Shown: one piece after another, positions 22,874 to 35,252 of the stretch
How positions within the stretch are numbered: the first letter of the stretch is position 1
Layout: every line of letters starts with the position of its first letter
From: Cryptomeria japonica
Taxonomy: Eukaryota > Streptophyta > Pinopsida > Cupressales > Cupressaceae
Direction of reading: 5' to 3'
Length of the DNA stretch: 64,000 nt
Assembly: GCF_030272615.1 (NCBI RefSeq)
Contig: NC_081410.1
Span: forward strand, 227,448,915 to 227,512,914
The notes under the pieces: generated by a model
Told to the model about the DNA's origin: nothing
The model's database searches: none
The model's input: the letters and a program-made list of their open reading frames with translations, nothing else
Made by a program: the position numbers and the translations under genes

Positions 22874-24784
22874 TGTAGACACCTAAAAATGGTCAACGCT
22901 TGCGGAATCATACTTTAACATTTGCGCATTGCCTCATTTTAGGTTTTTGTGTCACATTAACATTTCTCCTATGATTTGTACTTGGTTTTTATCATTTGCG
23001 AACATCGAGTCATTCTTCTACATTCTTCATTCGTCTCACTCTCGAATTTGGTCTTGTCGACAACAATCTCCAGTCATGATTTTAATCAATCTTATCCTAT
23101 TGCATCAATGTGCGTGCTTATTTGTCATCATTTTGGACATCATCAATCCTAATTAGGGTTTTGTCCTCCTGTCAATCTTGCGATCGATTTGTCATCGATC
23201 ATTGTCCTCTTGTCAATCTTGTCCTCTAGCGATCGATTTATCATCAATCCTTATCATTTTCAATCTTGTCGTTTGACGATCGATTTGTCATCGGTCATTG
23301 TCATGTTCGATTTTGTCATTTTGCGATCGATTTGTCATCAATTGTGGTCATTTTCAATATTGTCGTTTTGCGATCTATTTTGTCATCAACTCTTGTCATC
23401 TTGTTTGATCTTGTCATTTTGCGATCGATTTGTCATCGATCGTTGTCTATCTCAATTATGTCAATTTGGATCAATTTGTCATTGTTCCTCGTCAATTGGT
23501 GCATTTTCTCAATCAAATCATTTATCACATTGGTCATTTATCAATTCAAAATCAAATTGAATCGATATCAATTATCTTCAATCAAGACCTAATTGTCATT
23601 CTCACATTGCTAATTCATCTTCTAGGGTTTCATAATTTAATCATTTAACCTGGTTTGTCATTTCCTCCTTTAGGATTAATAAATTGTTTATTTATCCTAA
23701 GTCTTCTCATTACAATTAAATGTTCATTTAATTGGCTAATTATTCCTCTTTGTGAATTAATTAATAAATGACAAATTATTAATTAATTTACCTAATTTCT
23801 AATTTCCATCAATTTCTTAATTCCTAAATTCTTAATTCTCTAATTTCCACCTATTTTCTAATTCCTAATTTCAATTCCTCCTATTTCTCTCCTAAATTCA
23901 TGGAAATGACATGTCAATTTGTCATAATTGACAATCAATCAATTTTGACATAGAAGTTGTCATAATTTGTCATAAATTATCAATCAACAAATTTTGCATA
24001 GAAAGTGCATAATTTGTCATAATTTGTCATAATTGACATAATTGATTTGCAATTTCCATTTGAATTGAATCATGCTAATCTTGTCATCTCTCCAATTCTT
24101 CTATAAATTGGATGATCTTCATCAATCAAAGCAAATTGGTAATCAGACTATTGAATTTACGCTTCTAGTACTCTTGATCAAAAATCTCGTCTACTTGCTT
24201 TCAATTGTGTGTGTGCACTTGTAGGTGAGATCCACAACCAAACCATTTGAAGAGGAAAGAAGAACAATGGAGCCGCATGAAGGAGCATTCAAATCACATC
24301 TTTGGTTTGCATAATCTTTGCTTTTGAATGTTTTTATTTCATGTCTCTATTGAGTGTTGTTTAGGATAGATCATTACAATGAATGCATTTGTGATTGAGC
24401 TATTACGTTTATCTTGTCTTGTGATGATTTCCTATTTCCTAACATACAATTAGTGCCTTATCATTGAGGGTATAGCTTAAATATGATGTTTATCTTCAGC
24501 AAGAGGAATAATGCCTTGCTGTTGAAGAATGGTTATGAGAGCTTCAGTGGGATGATTATGCCTCATTGTTGAGGATCGGTATTAATTTTAGATTATCTTT
24601 TGTTCTCATGTATTTTCCTTGGCCCATTATTGTATTTATTTGGTGGAGGCTCTTGCTTTGCATATGGGCATATGATTCATATTATGCTTCAGTTTGTATC
24701 AGTGATGTTGTGAATGTGTTTATGTCTTTGGAGAGCCTTCATGATGTTGTTGTGATGTTATTTTGGTTATGTTTCACCCTAAGG
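22874..24784 (+). mobile_element. Putative second LTR or old element starting TGTAGACACC
   Basis: TGTAGACACCTAAAAATGG at 22874 looks like a gypsy LTR start. About 1.23 kb downstream is a TATA-like CTATAAATTGG (about 24102), followed by leader-like sequence with an ATG near 24268. No second LTR, PBS or TSD was found, so the call is tentative. It contains the 49-bp repeats listed separately and TTGTCATAATTG direct repeats (23920-24050). Confidence 0.35.
23170..23460 (+). repeat. Six degenerate copies of a ~49-bp unit carrying CGATCGATTTGTCATC
   Basis: Core motifs lie near 23180, 23229, 23277, 23323, 23370 and 23421, giving a period of 46-51 bp. Each has the (G)CGATCGATTTGTCATC core or a one- to two-base variant, joined by GTCATTTTCAATCTTGTC-like spacers. 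The core contains the palindrome CGATCG. Confidence 0.8.
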
Positions 24785-25489
24785 TAACATCATAAAATAC
24801 ATAATTGGTAAACAGTATGAACAATTCTTATAATAGTTTAGTGAATTACATATGCCACATGCTGGACCGTAACCCAGGATTAGAAAACAAATCTTACAAC
24901 TTAGATTTATGATCCATAGATCATCCTCTCAACAAATCATCATCTGGTAGCAACTTCCATTGTTCTGCACTGATCCGGACCTCAGCCATCCCAAATTTAG
25001 TTCTACTGGACTAGAATCTAGCCGGTTACAAAATATTCCATTGACATACAAATTTAAGATCCATAAATCTTCTTCTCAACAAATAGGTCCTCGGTAATAG
25101 TCTACATTGTTCTGCACTGATCCAAACTTCAACCATCTCGACTTCAGTCTCCCAAGACTAGAATCTCTCTGGAAACTACATCTTGCTTGATCTCTATTTT
25201 CTTCGATCTCTATCCTTTGTCTTATGTCTTCTGTCTTGAAATAAATCTCTAAACTTTCCATTTATACCATCCACAATCAACAACAACTTGATCAAGTCGG
25301 CCAAAGACCAACCGGTTCATGATGAAACATGTAAACAATAACATGTCGACCCAAATCACCAAGAACATCACCAAAATGCTTAGAACAACACGCAGTCCTC
25401 CAGGAACATTGGACAAGGCTCAAGAAACATCGATCAATGATCCACAAGTCATGGGAATCAATCGCTACCCAATTCGACTTCGCTCCACA

Positions 25490-26549
25490 TGTTAGGTCCC
25501 GAAGAAAACTGAGACGGGGGGGTGAATCAGTTGTCTAATAAATTCAAACCAAAAACTAATTTACCAACTTAATGCTTAATACTGGTAAACCAGTTAAGTG
25601 TGCCGGTAGATAGTGTTAATAGTAAATTGCTATACTGGTAAGGATTAATGCATGAAACATAAACATAAAGTCATCCACAACACATGACACCAATATTTGT
25701 ACGTAGAAACCCTGTAAGGGGAAAAACCATGGTGGGAAACCTTACCTGCAATCAGATGATACTACTACAGATAGTAAGTGTACATAAATGGGGTCTGCAC
25801 ATGCAGAAAGGCCAACAGCCTAGAGCTCACTGCTCAATCACAAAATGTGAGTCACACTGACTATAGTTGGATGGTTAAATCTAATAAGAATGTACTACAC
25901 AAAATAGCATCTTCATATGCTAGATTCAGTACCGGTGTAATGCTGATATGCTTCTACAAAAACCTAACTTCACCTTCAAATGATGTCTTTGTGTATATCC
26001 CTGCTTGATCTCGCATATACCTTCACTTAATTCTTTTTCGCATTCCACACTTGATCTTACAAATAAGATCTTACATTTATACCATACCCTAAGACCAATT
26101 TTAGTAGGTTGGCTCTACAAGATATTAAAATAAAAATATTTTCCATACAATATAATATCCGATGCAATAACCGATTAAACATGTCGGCTTAATGCATTTA
26201 CAACAATAATAAATCATCTCCATAGCGTGCCATGCTGATCTGGAAAAGATAAACCTGTCGGTGTAACCCTAGATAACCTGGACCTATTTGTCGGTAAAAG
26301 AAAATATGCAAATATGAATATACCAATGATTAATTCTTCAAAACAAAGTTTCCACATGATGTCTTTGATATTTCCAAGTGTCTTCCATATCATTCCAGGT
26401 ACCGGTGAACAATATATCCTGCCGGTGAACCATAAACCTATAACTGTTGCATAGTTTACTTGCATGTTGGTGAATGTTGTTGGATCTCCAAAGTGCTTGT
26501 ATTCAGTAGGTGTTGACATCAATGACAAAACCATACCAAAATACCAACA
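25490..26549 (-). repeat. 3' LTR of the 25.5-31.9 kb copia element
   Basis: 1,060 bp, paired with 30822-31888. Mostly C/T and G/A differences separate the two. The purine tract (read on the minus strand, AAAGGGGGAGAT) lies at 26550-26561. Confidence 0.93.
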
Positions 26550-26561
26550 ATCTCCCCCTTT
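26550..26561 (-). promoter_or_regulatory. Polypurine tract of the 25.5-31.9 kb copia element
   Basis: The plus strand reads ATCTCCCCCTTT, i.e. AAAGGGGGAGAT on the element sense strand, abutting the 3' LTR. Confidence 0.88.
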
Positions 26562-26921
26562 GGCATTGATGGCTACACAAGATGGAAAAACCATCAAAGT
26601 GCCAAAACAGAAAAACCAACAATCTCCATTTCTCCCTCTGGGAGCAACATGTGTTTATCCAAAGATTTATTTTCAATACCAATCTCTCCTTAAATGTGTT
26701 TTTCAAAATCTCTCCCTAAAAAGATAATGTGTTTTTCCATAGATATATCTCCCCCTTTGACATCAAATGCCAAAGTCAAGTTCATACAAAATACCAACTA
26801 CTCCCCCTAAGAAGTAGCTTCCTCATCAAATATCGGAATAAAAGATTTGTCTTTTTAATTCTATCGGTTGATGACAATCATCAACTGTCTAAGTCTCTAC
26901 CGGTGGTGGTATGACTCCGAG
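26562..26921 (-). other. 3' untranslated region of the 25.5-31.9 kb copia element
   Basis: Lies between the RNase H frame and the purine tract. CTCCCCCTTTGA- and CTCCCCCTAA-type pyrimidine runs (purine-rich on the sense strand) occur near 26746 and 26801 and may be additional purine-tract relics. No coding sequence. Confidence 0.5.
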
Positions 26922-27720
26922 CTAATCTCTGAGATATTCAAAAGTCTCTTTAGGCAAAGGTTTTGTGAAAATATCTACAAGGTGTTCTTTAGTATTCACA
27001 TAAACTAGTTTTATCTCCTTTTCTTCAACTTTTTCCCTTAGAAAATTCAGTTTGATAGAAACATGTTTTCTTTTAGAATGTAATACCAAAATCTTAGATA
27101 TATCAATTGTTGCAGTGTTATCACAGTATATAGTAATGGGATCCTTGCATTTTACCTTTATGTCTTTCAACATTTGCTTAAGCCATAATACTTATGCACA
27201 GTTAGTTGCTGCTGCAACATATTCTGATTCTGCTATTGATAAAGATGTACAACTCTGTTTCTTACTTAACCAAGAAACTAACCTCTTTCCAAGAAAGAAT
27301 TCTCCTCCAGTGGTGCTTTTTCTATCATCTATATCTCATGCCCAATTTGCATCTGTGTATGCACATAGATCAAAATTTTCATCTTTAGGATACCATAATC
27401 CAAGATTTGCTATGCCTTGTAGGTACCAAAAAATCCTTTTTACTGCTGATTCATGATTTTCCCTAGGATTACTCTGAAATCTAGAAACAATACATACTAC
27501 ATTCATAATATCAGGCCTGGTTTGTGTCAAATACAGTAAACCTCCTATCATAGATTTGTATCTAGTTGGATTAACAGGTGTAGATTCATCCCTTTGAGAT
27601 AATTTGTCATTTGTAGTCATAGGTGTGCTCACCAGTTTAGAGTTCTCCATCCCAAATTTCTTTAGTAATTCTTTCAAGTACTTGGACTGACTCAAGAATA
27701 TACCTTTATCAGTCTGAGAA
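26922..27720 (-). pseudogene. Copia RT C-terminus and RNase H region (broken)
   Basis: The frame 27695-27336 covers the RT thumb/connection (around NPTRYKSMIGGLLYLTQTRPD) and the RNase H start at TDANWA, where a TGA (27336) replaces the usual Gly codon. Degraded sequence around AESEYVAAAT follows. The frame 27173-26922 then holds the RNase H end: CDNTATIDISKI, then HSKRKHVSIK, then the C-terminal VDIFTKPLP. RNase H would remove the RNA strand during cDNA synthesis. At least three stops break the reading frame. Confidence 0.88.
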
Positions 27721-27722
27721 AT

Positions 27723-28521
27723 CTACAAACCTAAAAAGAATTTTATTTCTCCAATCATAGACATTTCAAATTCTTGCTGCATTTTAAGAGAAAATTCCTT
27801 ACATAATCCATTTTCTCCTCCAAAGATTATATCATCAACAAATACTTCAATAATCAAGATGTCATCATTAGTTATTTTGTAGTATAAATTGCTATCTACA
27901 TTTCCTTTAGTAAAACCAATCTTCAAAAGATACTTATCCAACCTTTCATACCAAGCTCTTGGGGCTTGTTTCAATCCATACAGAGCTTCTTAACCTGCAA
28001 ACCATATCATTGTCAACTGTCAAATAAAATCCATTAGGTTGTTCAATATATACTTCTTCTTCAAGATCTCCATTCAAAAATGCACATTTAATATCCATTT
28101 GATAAACTTTGTAGTCCTTGTGAGCTGCAAAAGCCAAGAATAATCTATCTGCTTCAATTCTGGCTACCGGTGCAAAGGTTTCATTGTAATCAACTCCTTC
28201 TTTCTGAGAATATCCCTTACACACTAGTCTTGCTTTATTTCTGACAACCTTGCCATCTTCATTAAGTTTGTTTCTAAATACCCATTTAGTTCCAATTACA
28301 TTTTTATCTTTAGGCTAGGGAACTAGTGTCCAAGTATTATTTTTTTGAATTTGTCCTAATTCTTCTTCCATAGCTTTAATCTGAAATTTATCTTCACATG
28401 CCTCATTGATAGATGATGGTTCAATTTGAGAAATAATACATACCTCTTCATTTGCCAATCTTCCTCTTGTCATAACTCCTTTGAATTTGTTTCCAATTAT
28501 CTGATCTTCAAAATGATTCAA
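27723..28521 (-). pseudogene. Copia reverse transcriptase (broken)
   Basis: 28521-28315 gives the pre-RT linker ending NNTWTLVP. A TAG then interrupts the RT start at 28315. 28224-27946 carries [18 protein letters not shown], including the first catalytic Asp. A two-base deletion near 27990 shifts the frame before KQAPRAWY, which resumes in 27974-27723. The second motif reads FVDD (normally YVDD), so Tyr is replaced by Phe. Another stop (27723) separates this from the RT C-terminus. Copia family order and motifs are unambiguous; the enzyme cannot be made. Confidence 0.92.
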
Positions 28522-29040
28522 TCTTACATACCAGGGTGTCTTAGTTTGCTGTTATTCTTCAATTATTGTGGAATCTTCTAATGATACCGGGGTAACTGGA
28601 TCTTCATTCTATACCGGTGGGTTCAGTATAGGTTCATTTGTCACAACTTTTGTTGCCGGTTCAGAGTCTATATACCTTGAAGTTCCTTTGAATTGTTCAT
28701 CAATCTTTACATTTGTACTCTCAACAATTTTCTGCAATCTTTTATTAAAACATCTATATGCCTTGCTCTTAGATGAATAACCAAGAAATATTCCTTCATC
28801 ACTTCTAGGATCAAATTTTCCAATATACTCATCTCTTCTAATATAACTATTACTTCCAAAAAATTTGAAATACTTAAGAGTAGGAGTATTACCAAACCAT
28901 AGTTCATGAGGGGTCTTACCGGTTTCACCTTTGATGTGAACTTTGTTGAATGTAAAGATAGCAGTGCTGACTGCCTCTCTCCAATACACATGTGGTAGAT
29001 TTTCTTCTGATAACATACTTCTAGCTGCATCTATGATAGT
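28522..29040 (-). pseudogene. Copia integrase C-terminal part
   Basis: Continues in frame after the stop at 29041-29043. It encodes the post-DDE region: LPHVYWREAVSTAIFTFNKV, then TPHELWFGNTPTLKYFKFFG, then KFDPRSDEGIFLGYS. Further stops follow (TAG at 28609-28611; TAA near 28553). The SDEGIFLGYS motif is diagnostic of copia integrases. Confidence 0.9.
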
Positions 29041-30765
29041 TTAATTTTTTCTTTCAACAACTCCATTCTGCTGAGGTGTCTGAGGTGCTGATAACTGTCT
29101 TCTGATTCCATTCACTTCATAGAATGTATTAAAGTCCTTAGATGTGAATTCTCCTCCTTGATCTGATCTTAAACATTTGATTTTCTTACCGGTTTCATTT
29201 TCAACCATTGCTTTGAATAGTTTGAACTTTCCAAGTGCTTCTGATTTCTCTCTGAGAAAAGTAACCCAACACATTCTAGATGAATCATCAATAATTAGCA
29301 TGAAATATCTGTCACCTTGTAAGCTTCTACTTCTAGCTGGACCACATAAATCAGTGTGAATTAGATCAAGAGCATTATTATATTTTTCTAGAATACTTTT
29401 GAAACTAGCTCTAACTTGTTTTCCAAATTGACATTCCTTACAAATTGTATTATGAGGTTTCACAATTTTAGGTAGATCTCTAACTGCCTTAGAAGTACTG
29501 ATTTTTACCATGCAATCAAAGTTTACATGACATAGTCTCTTATGCCATAACAAACTTTCATCTATATGTGCAATTAACAATGCCTTTTCACTGTTATTCA
29601 AATGAAAGATATTGCCTCTAGTCTGATTACCGATTGCAATTTCCAAACCAGTTCCATTCATGATTTTGCATTTTCCATTTTTAAATTGTAATTGAAATCC
29701 CTTCTCAAATAATTGACCAACACTTAAAATAATATGCTTTAATCCTTCAACATAGTAGACATTGTTAGTGTTATGCTTACCATCAAGAGATATTGAACCC
29801 TTACCTTTGATTGAATAGGCTTTGTCATCTCCAAACCTTACTAAACCTCCATGGTATTCTTGAAAGTTCAAGAATTTACCTTTGTCTCCAATCATATGAC
29901 ATGAGCATCTTGAGTCAATGATCCATTCATCCTTTGTTTCAACTTTAGCTACTAGGGCTTGTTCTACCAATTGAGCAGTAGGTGCCAGTTGATCTTTTGT
30001 TATAGCAACAAAAACCCATCCATTGTCTATTGGATCCTCATTAGAATCATCAGTCACACCTTCATCAGCAATGTAGCAAGATTTATCTTTGTTCTTCTTA
30101 AATTTGTATCTCTGATATTCAGGATTAGGCTTGTATGTTCTTCTAGCTTCTTCTCTTAGTCTAGCATGTCTATCAGGGCATCTTGAAGCCATATGACCAA
30201 TCTTATTGCAGTTAAAACATTTAAAGGGTGCTTTACCTTCATACTTACTTCCAATTGGACCTTTTGGCATTTTCCTTGCAAATAGTGCTTCAAGTTCTTC
30301 AAGCTCTTCATTCTCCTTTCTGGATTCTTCAAGTTCTCTTGCATAAAAGGCTCTCCAGTCTGATTTGTCAAATGATGGAGTAGATGATGTTGATGCTTTA
30401 AAGGCCAAATCAGTCTTGATAGTAGCAACAGGACCAAATTCCTCAATTTCAAAGGCTGAAAATTTTCCAATCAATTTGTCCCTAGTTACTGATGTATTAG
30501 GCATTGTTCTCAACTCATTTATAGCAATAACCTTCATCTTATATGCCGGTGGCAAACCTCTTAAGATTTTTGAAACAATTTCATCCTCACTCAGAGTTCC
30601 TCCACAACATTTAATACCTAAAACAATTTCATTTACTCTTTCCATAAAAGTAGAAATCCTTTCATCTTCTTCCATTTTCAGATGTGTCTGCATTCTGATC
30701 TTCCATATCCCATAGTTGGTTCCATCAAGTTTAGGACTGTCCTTCTTGAAATAATTAGTATACAT
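29041..30765 (-). pseudogene. Copia gag-protease-integrase (574-residue open part)
   Basis: ATG at 30765. Residues 1-30 match the start of the UBN2 gag (LDGTNYGIWKIRM). They join directly to its distal part (EDERISTFMERVNE, residues 34-47), so the middle of UBN2, probably 80 residues or more, is missing. Zinc knuckle 183-196 (CFNCNKIGHMASRC). The protease active site is D284-S285-R286 instead of DSG. Integrase zinc-binding His408/His413/Cys442/Cys445. Catalytic Asp472, Asp535 and Glu571 (DD35E) are intact. The frame ends in TAA (29041-29043) immediately after ERKN, where the family continues with Arg. The long open frame with a dead protease and gag deletion suggests replication in trans before the final decay. 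Confidence 0.93.
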
Positions 30766-30809
30766 TGGATCTCCTCAAGTTGTTAAACTTCTGCAAAAGA
30801 GGACTAAGC

Positions 30810-30821
30810 TCTGATACAAAT
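30810..30821 (-). promoter_or_regulatory. Primer-binding site of the 25.5-31.9 kb copia element
   Basis: The minus strand reads ATTTGTATCAGAGC from the LTR end. One mismatch (T for G at the second base of TGGTATCAGAGC) compared with initiator tRNA-Met. Confidence 0.85.
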
Positions 30822-31888
30822 TGTTAGGTCCCAGAGACAACTGAGAGGGGGTGGGGGGGTGAATCAGTTGTCTAATAAACTCAAACCAAAAACTAATTTA
30901 CCAACTTAATGCTTAATACCAATAAACTAGTTAAGTGTGTCGGTAGACAGTGTTAACAATAAATTGTTATACCAGTAAGGATTAATACATGAAACATAAA
31001 CATAGAGTCATCCACAACACATGACACCAATATTTGTATGTGGAAACCTTGTAAGGGGAAAAACCATGGTGGGAAACCTTACCCACAATCAGATGATACT
31101 ACTGTAGATATAGTAAGTGTACATAAATGGGGTTTGCACATGCAAAAAGGCCAATAGCCTAGAGCTCATTGCTCAATCACAAAATGGGAGTCACACTGAC
31201 TACAGTTGGATGGTTAAATCCAATAAGAATGTACTGCACAAAATAGCATCTTCATATGCTAGATTCAGTACCGGTGTAATGTTGATATGCTTCTACAAAA
31301 ACCTAACTTCACCTTCAAATGATGTCTTCGTGTATATCCCTGCTTGATCTCGCATATACCTTCACTTAATTCTTTTTCGCATTCCACACTTGATCTTACA
31401 AATAAGATCTTACATTTATACCATACCCTAAGACCAATTTTAGTAGGTCGGCTCTACAAGATATTACAATAAAAACATTTTCCATACAATATAATATCCA
31501 ATGCAATAATGGATTAAAGATGTTGGCTTAATGCATTTACAACAATAATAAATCATCTCCGTAGTGTGCCATGCTGATCTTGAAAAGATAAACCTGTCGG
31601 TGTAACCCTAGATAACTTGGACCTATTTGCCGGTAAAAGAAAATATGCAAATATGAATATACCAATGATTAATTCTTCAAAACAAAGTGTCCACATGATG
31701 TCTTCAATATTTCCAAGTGTCTTCCATATCATTGCAAGTACCGGTGAACAATATATCCTGCCGGTGAACCATATACCTATAACTGTTGCACAGTTTACTT
31801 GCATGCCGGTGAATGTTGCTGGATCTCCAAAGTGCTTGTATTCAGTAGGTGTTGACATCAATGACAAAACCATACCAAAATACCAACA
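30822..31888 (-). repeat. 5' LTR of the 25.5-31.9 kb copia element
   Basis: 1,067 bp, TGTTAGG...CCAACA. The G tract at 30846-30859 on the plus strand is longer and interrupted compared with the sister LTR. The GGGGAAAAACCATGGTGGGA box is at about 31057-31076. Confidence 0.93.
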
Positions 31889-34800
31889 CCACATACTGTA
31901 AGACTAACCGAGTTTTAACACATCAACATCAGGCCAATATCGGTAGCGACATCTCACCGGAATCAAATCCAAATGCCATGAATCTTGAATATGATAATGA
32001 CAACAAACTCAAGGTGATAAATCCAAATCAACAATTCTAAATTCTCAAACATGAAGAAATGCCACGATCTCCAAACAATTACATAGTTAATTGCTCCAAT
32101 CAGTTTGAACTACTCCGGTGCTCCTGCATCAAACTCTCAAGGTTAATTGAAAACTGAGTCCCATCACTTAGTTTGGTTTGATGATTAGTCAGTAGGTACT
32201 TGAAACTACCTTAGGGATTTGATGGTTTGATTACAACTTCTGGTTGCCTCTCCTCGGTGATCTACCGGTCCACTCTACAGCCTACCTTAGTTCAGCGATT
32301 TGTCAAGTCTCCACCCACTAACTGCCTCAAACTCAAGCTCTAGGGTCATCGGTCTACTTGAAATCCTTGCTCTACCTCATATTCGATGATCTGAACATGT
32401 CTACAAGCTACCTCAACTTCCTTTCTAACCAACCGGTACACAATCAACACTCTCTCCAACAACTAAAGGACATCCCTGCCTTATAGCCTAAATAAAAACA
32501 CCATGCAAGATATACTGGTAACTAGTAACACAACAATAGATAAAATAGAAAGAGAAACCGGCAACACCAAAAAATACATAACCGGTAAATAGTATGAACA
32601 ATTATTACAACAGTTTAATGAATTAAATATGCCACATGCTGGATTGCAGCCTGGATTACAAAACAACTCTTACAACTTAGATCTATGATCCATAGATAAT
32701 CCTATCAACAAATCATCATCTGGTAACAACTTTCACTGTTCTAAACTAATTCCGACCTCAGCCATCCCGAATTCAGTCATACTAGACTAGAATCTCGCCG
32801 AAATCTCATCAACATACAAATCTAAGATCCACAAATCTTTTGCTCGATGAATAGGTCTCTGGTAATAGTCTATACTATTCTACATTGATCCATACTTTAG
32901 CCATCCCAACTTCAGTCTCCCTAGACTATAATCTCTCCAGAAACTACATCTTGCTTGATCTCTATTTTCTCTAATCTATGTTCTTTGTCTTCTGTCTTCT
33001 ATCCTAAAATGAATCTCTAAACTTTCCCTATATACCATCCGCAAGCAACAACAACTCGATCAAGTCAGCCAAAGACAAACCGGTTCATGATGAAAAGCAT
33101 AAATAATAACATGTCAGCCCAAATCACCAAGAACACACCAAAATTCTTATAAATTCATGCAGTCCTCTGGGAACATTGGACAAGGCTCAAGAAACATCAA
33201 TAAATGATCTACAAGTCATGGGAATCAACCACAACCTAATTCATCTTCACTCCACATACTGCAAGACTAACCAGTAAGAACACACCAATACCAGACCAAT
33301 ACAAGAATCGATATATCACTTGAATCAAATCCAAATGCCATGAATATTGAATATGATAAAGACAACAAACTCAAGGTGATAAATCCAAATCCACAACACT
33401 AAATTCTCAAACATGAAGAAATGTCATGATCTCCAAGCAATTCCACAACTAACTACTCAAACCGGTTTGAACTACTTTGGTGCTTCTGCATAGACTCTCA
33501 AGGTTAATTGAAAAGTGAGTCCCATCACTTGATCTAGTTCTTTGATTGGTCAGTAGGTACTTGCAATTGCCTCAGGGATTCAATGGTCTGACTATAGATT
33601 TCAGTTGCCTCTCCTCAGTGATCTACCGATCCCCTCTATAGCCTACCTTAGTTCGGTGATCTATTCAAGTCTCCACCCACTAACTACTTCAAACTCAAGC
33701 TCTAGGTTCGGCAATCTACCTGAAAGCCTTTCTCTACCTCATGTTCAACAATCTAAAGAAGTCCACAAGATGCCTCAACTTCCTTTCCAACCAACCAATA
33801 TATAATCAACACTCTGTCCAACAAGGTTCACAAACCAGCTCTAATACCACTTGATTCAGTCAAGGTAGGGAGATCCAATGAAGGAACCCCTACCTTGCAG
33901 CCTAAACACAAACACCATGCAAGATATACCGGTAACCAATAACACAAAAATAGATAAAACAGAAAGAGAAACCAGTAACACCACAAAATACATAATCGGT
34001 AAATAGTATGAACAATTCATATAATATTTTAATGAATTAAATATGCCACATGCTTGGTCGTAGCCAAGGATTACAAAACAACTCTTACAACTTAGATCTA
34101 TGGTCTGTAGATTATTCTCTTAACAAATCATCATCCGGTAACAACTTCCACTGTTCTATATTGATTTGGACCTCAACCATCCCGACTTCAGTCCTACCAA
34201 ACCAGAATCACTAGAATCTCATCAACATACAAATCTAAGATCCACAGATCTTCTGATCGACGAATAGGTCTCTGGTAACAGTCTGCACTATTTTGCACTG
34301 ATCCATACTTCAACCATCTCGACTTCACTCTCCCCGAACCAGAATCTCTCTGAAAACTACATCTTTCTCAATCTCTATTTTCTTTGATCTTTGTCCTTCA
34401 TCTTCTATCTTCTGTCTTAAAATGAATCTCTAAAATTTCCCTTTATACCATCCACAAGCAACAACAACTCGATCAAGTCGGCCAGAGACGAACCGGTTCA
34501 TGATGAAAAGTGTAAACAATAACATGTCGGCCCAAATCACCAAGAACATCACCAAAATGCTTAGAACTTCATGCAATCCTTTGGGAACATTAGACAAGGC
34601 TCAAGCAACATCGATCAATGATCCGCAAGTCATGGGAGTCAACCGCAACCCAATTCGGATTCGCTCCACATACTGCAACACTAACCGGTAAGAACACACC
34701 AATATACCAGAATCGATATCTCACCAGAATTGAATCCAAATGCCATGAATCTCAAATATGATAAAGACAATGAACTCAAGGTGATAAATCCAAATCCACA

Positions 34801-34893
34801 ACATGAAACTCTCAAACATTGAGAAATGCCACGATCTCCAAGAAATTCCACAACTAACTACTCCAACTGGCTTGAACTAATATGGTGCTCCTC

Positions 34894-35252
34894 CACCCAA
34901 CATTGGTCCATGATTAGGGCAAGTGGTCTCTTGCATGTGTGGACCAATGTCATGAGAAATATATTTTTAGGGTCTATACAAACCAAGGAACTAGATGAAG
35001 AGTTTTCCTTTGTAACTGCAAGTGATAACTTTAATAATTGATTAGTGGGTTTGGATAATTAGGAATTCACTTAATCAAGATAATGAAATTGGTTTATGGT
35101 GCCCCACCTCATAGCCCTTGAGTGTTGACAATAGATGAGGTTGGGAAGACCATTCGAGTGGTAAACCAATCTTCCTTGTTTGGCTCCAAGGTGGAGATGG
35201 TTCCACATGTCTATCAAGGTGTGGCTTGGCCCCTTCTTTGTTGAGGATAGAA
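34894..35252. other. Unassigned link between tandem array and gypsy LTR
   Basis: Similarity to the 1.4-kb units stops at about 34893. The next 360 bp hold no recognised feature and lead directly into TGTGATGACACTC, the proposed gypsy LTR start. Confidence 0.4.

Larger units (their letters stand above)
25490..31888 (-). mobile_element. Complete Ty1/copia retrotransposon (6.4 kb, TSD CCACA), minus strand
   Basis: LTRs 25490-26549 and 30822-31888 both start TGTTAGGTCCC and end CCAACA. CCACA lies at 25485-25489 and 31889-31893. The tandem sister units keep the uninterrupted sequence CTCCACATACTGCAA, giving a direct empty-site proof of the boundaries. The element carries gag, protease, integrase, RT and RNase H in the copia order but with several stops, one frameshift and an internal gag deletion. 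Confidence 0.95.
24785..34893 (-). repeat. Tandem array of ~1.4-kb units (2.6 copies), first unit split by a copia insertion
   Basis: Unit 1 is 24785-25489 plus 31889 to about 32566, unit 2 is about 32567-33975, and unit 3 is 33976-34893, truncated. Landmark AAATACATAA(C/T)(C/T)GGTAAA recurs at each unit start. Removing the inserted element gives a period of 1.38-1.41 kb. Between units 2 and 3 (33838-33850) lies GCTCTAATACCAC, the reverse complement of a tRNA-Met-like primer site, followed by TGATTCAGTCAAGG. Units 1 and 2 are joined without it. The unit therefore probably derives from an LTR element that expanded as tandem LTR-internal repeats. No coding capacity was seen. Confidence 0.75.

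Noticed and set aside
25778-26008. 76-codon frame present almost identically at 31117-31347
   Set aside because: Both copies lie in the two LTRs of one element, antisense to it. Their similarity follows from LTR duplication and not from protein conservation.
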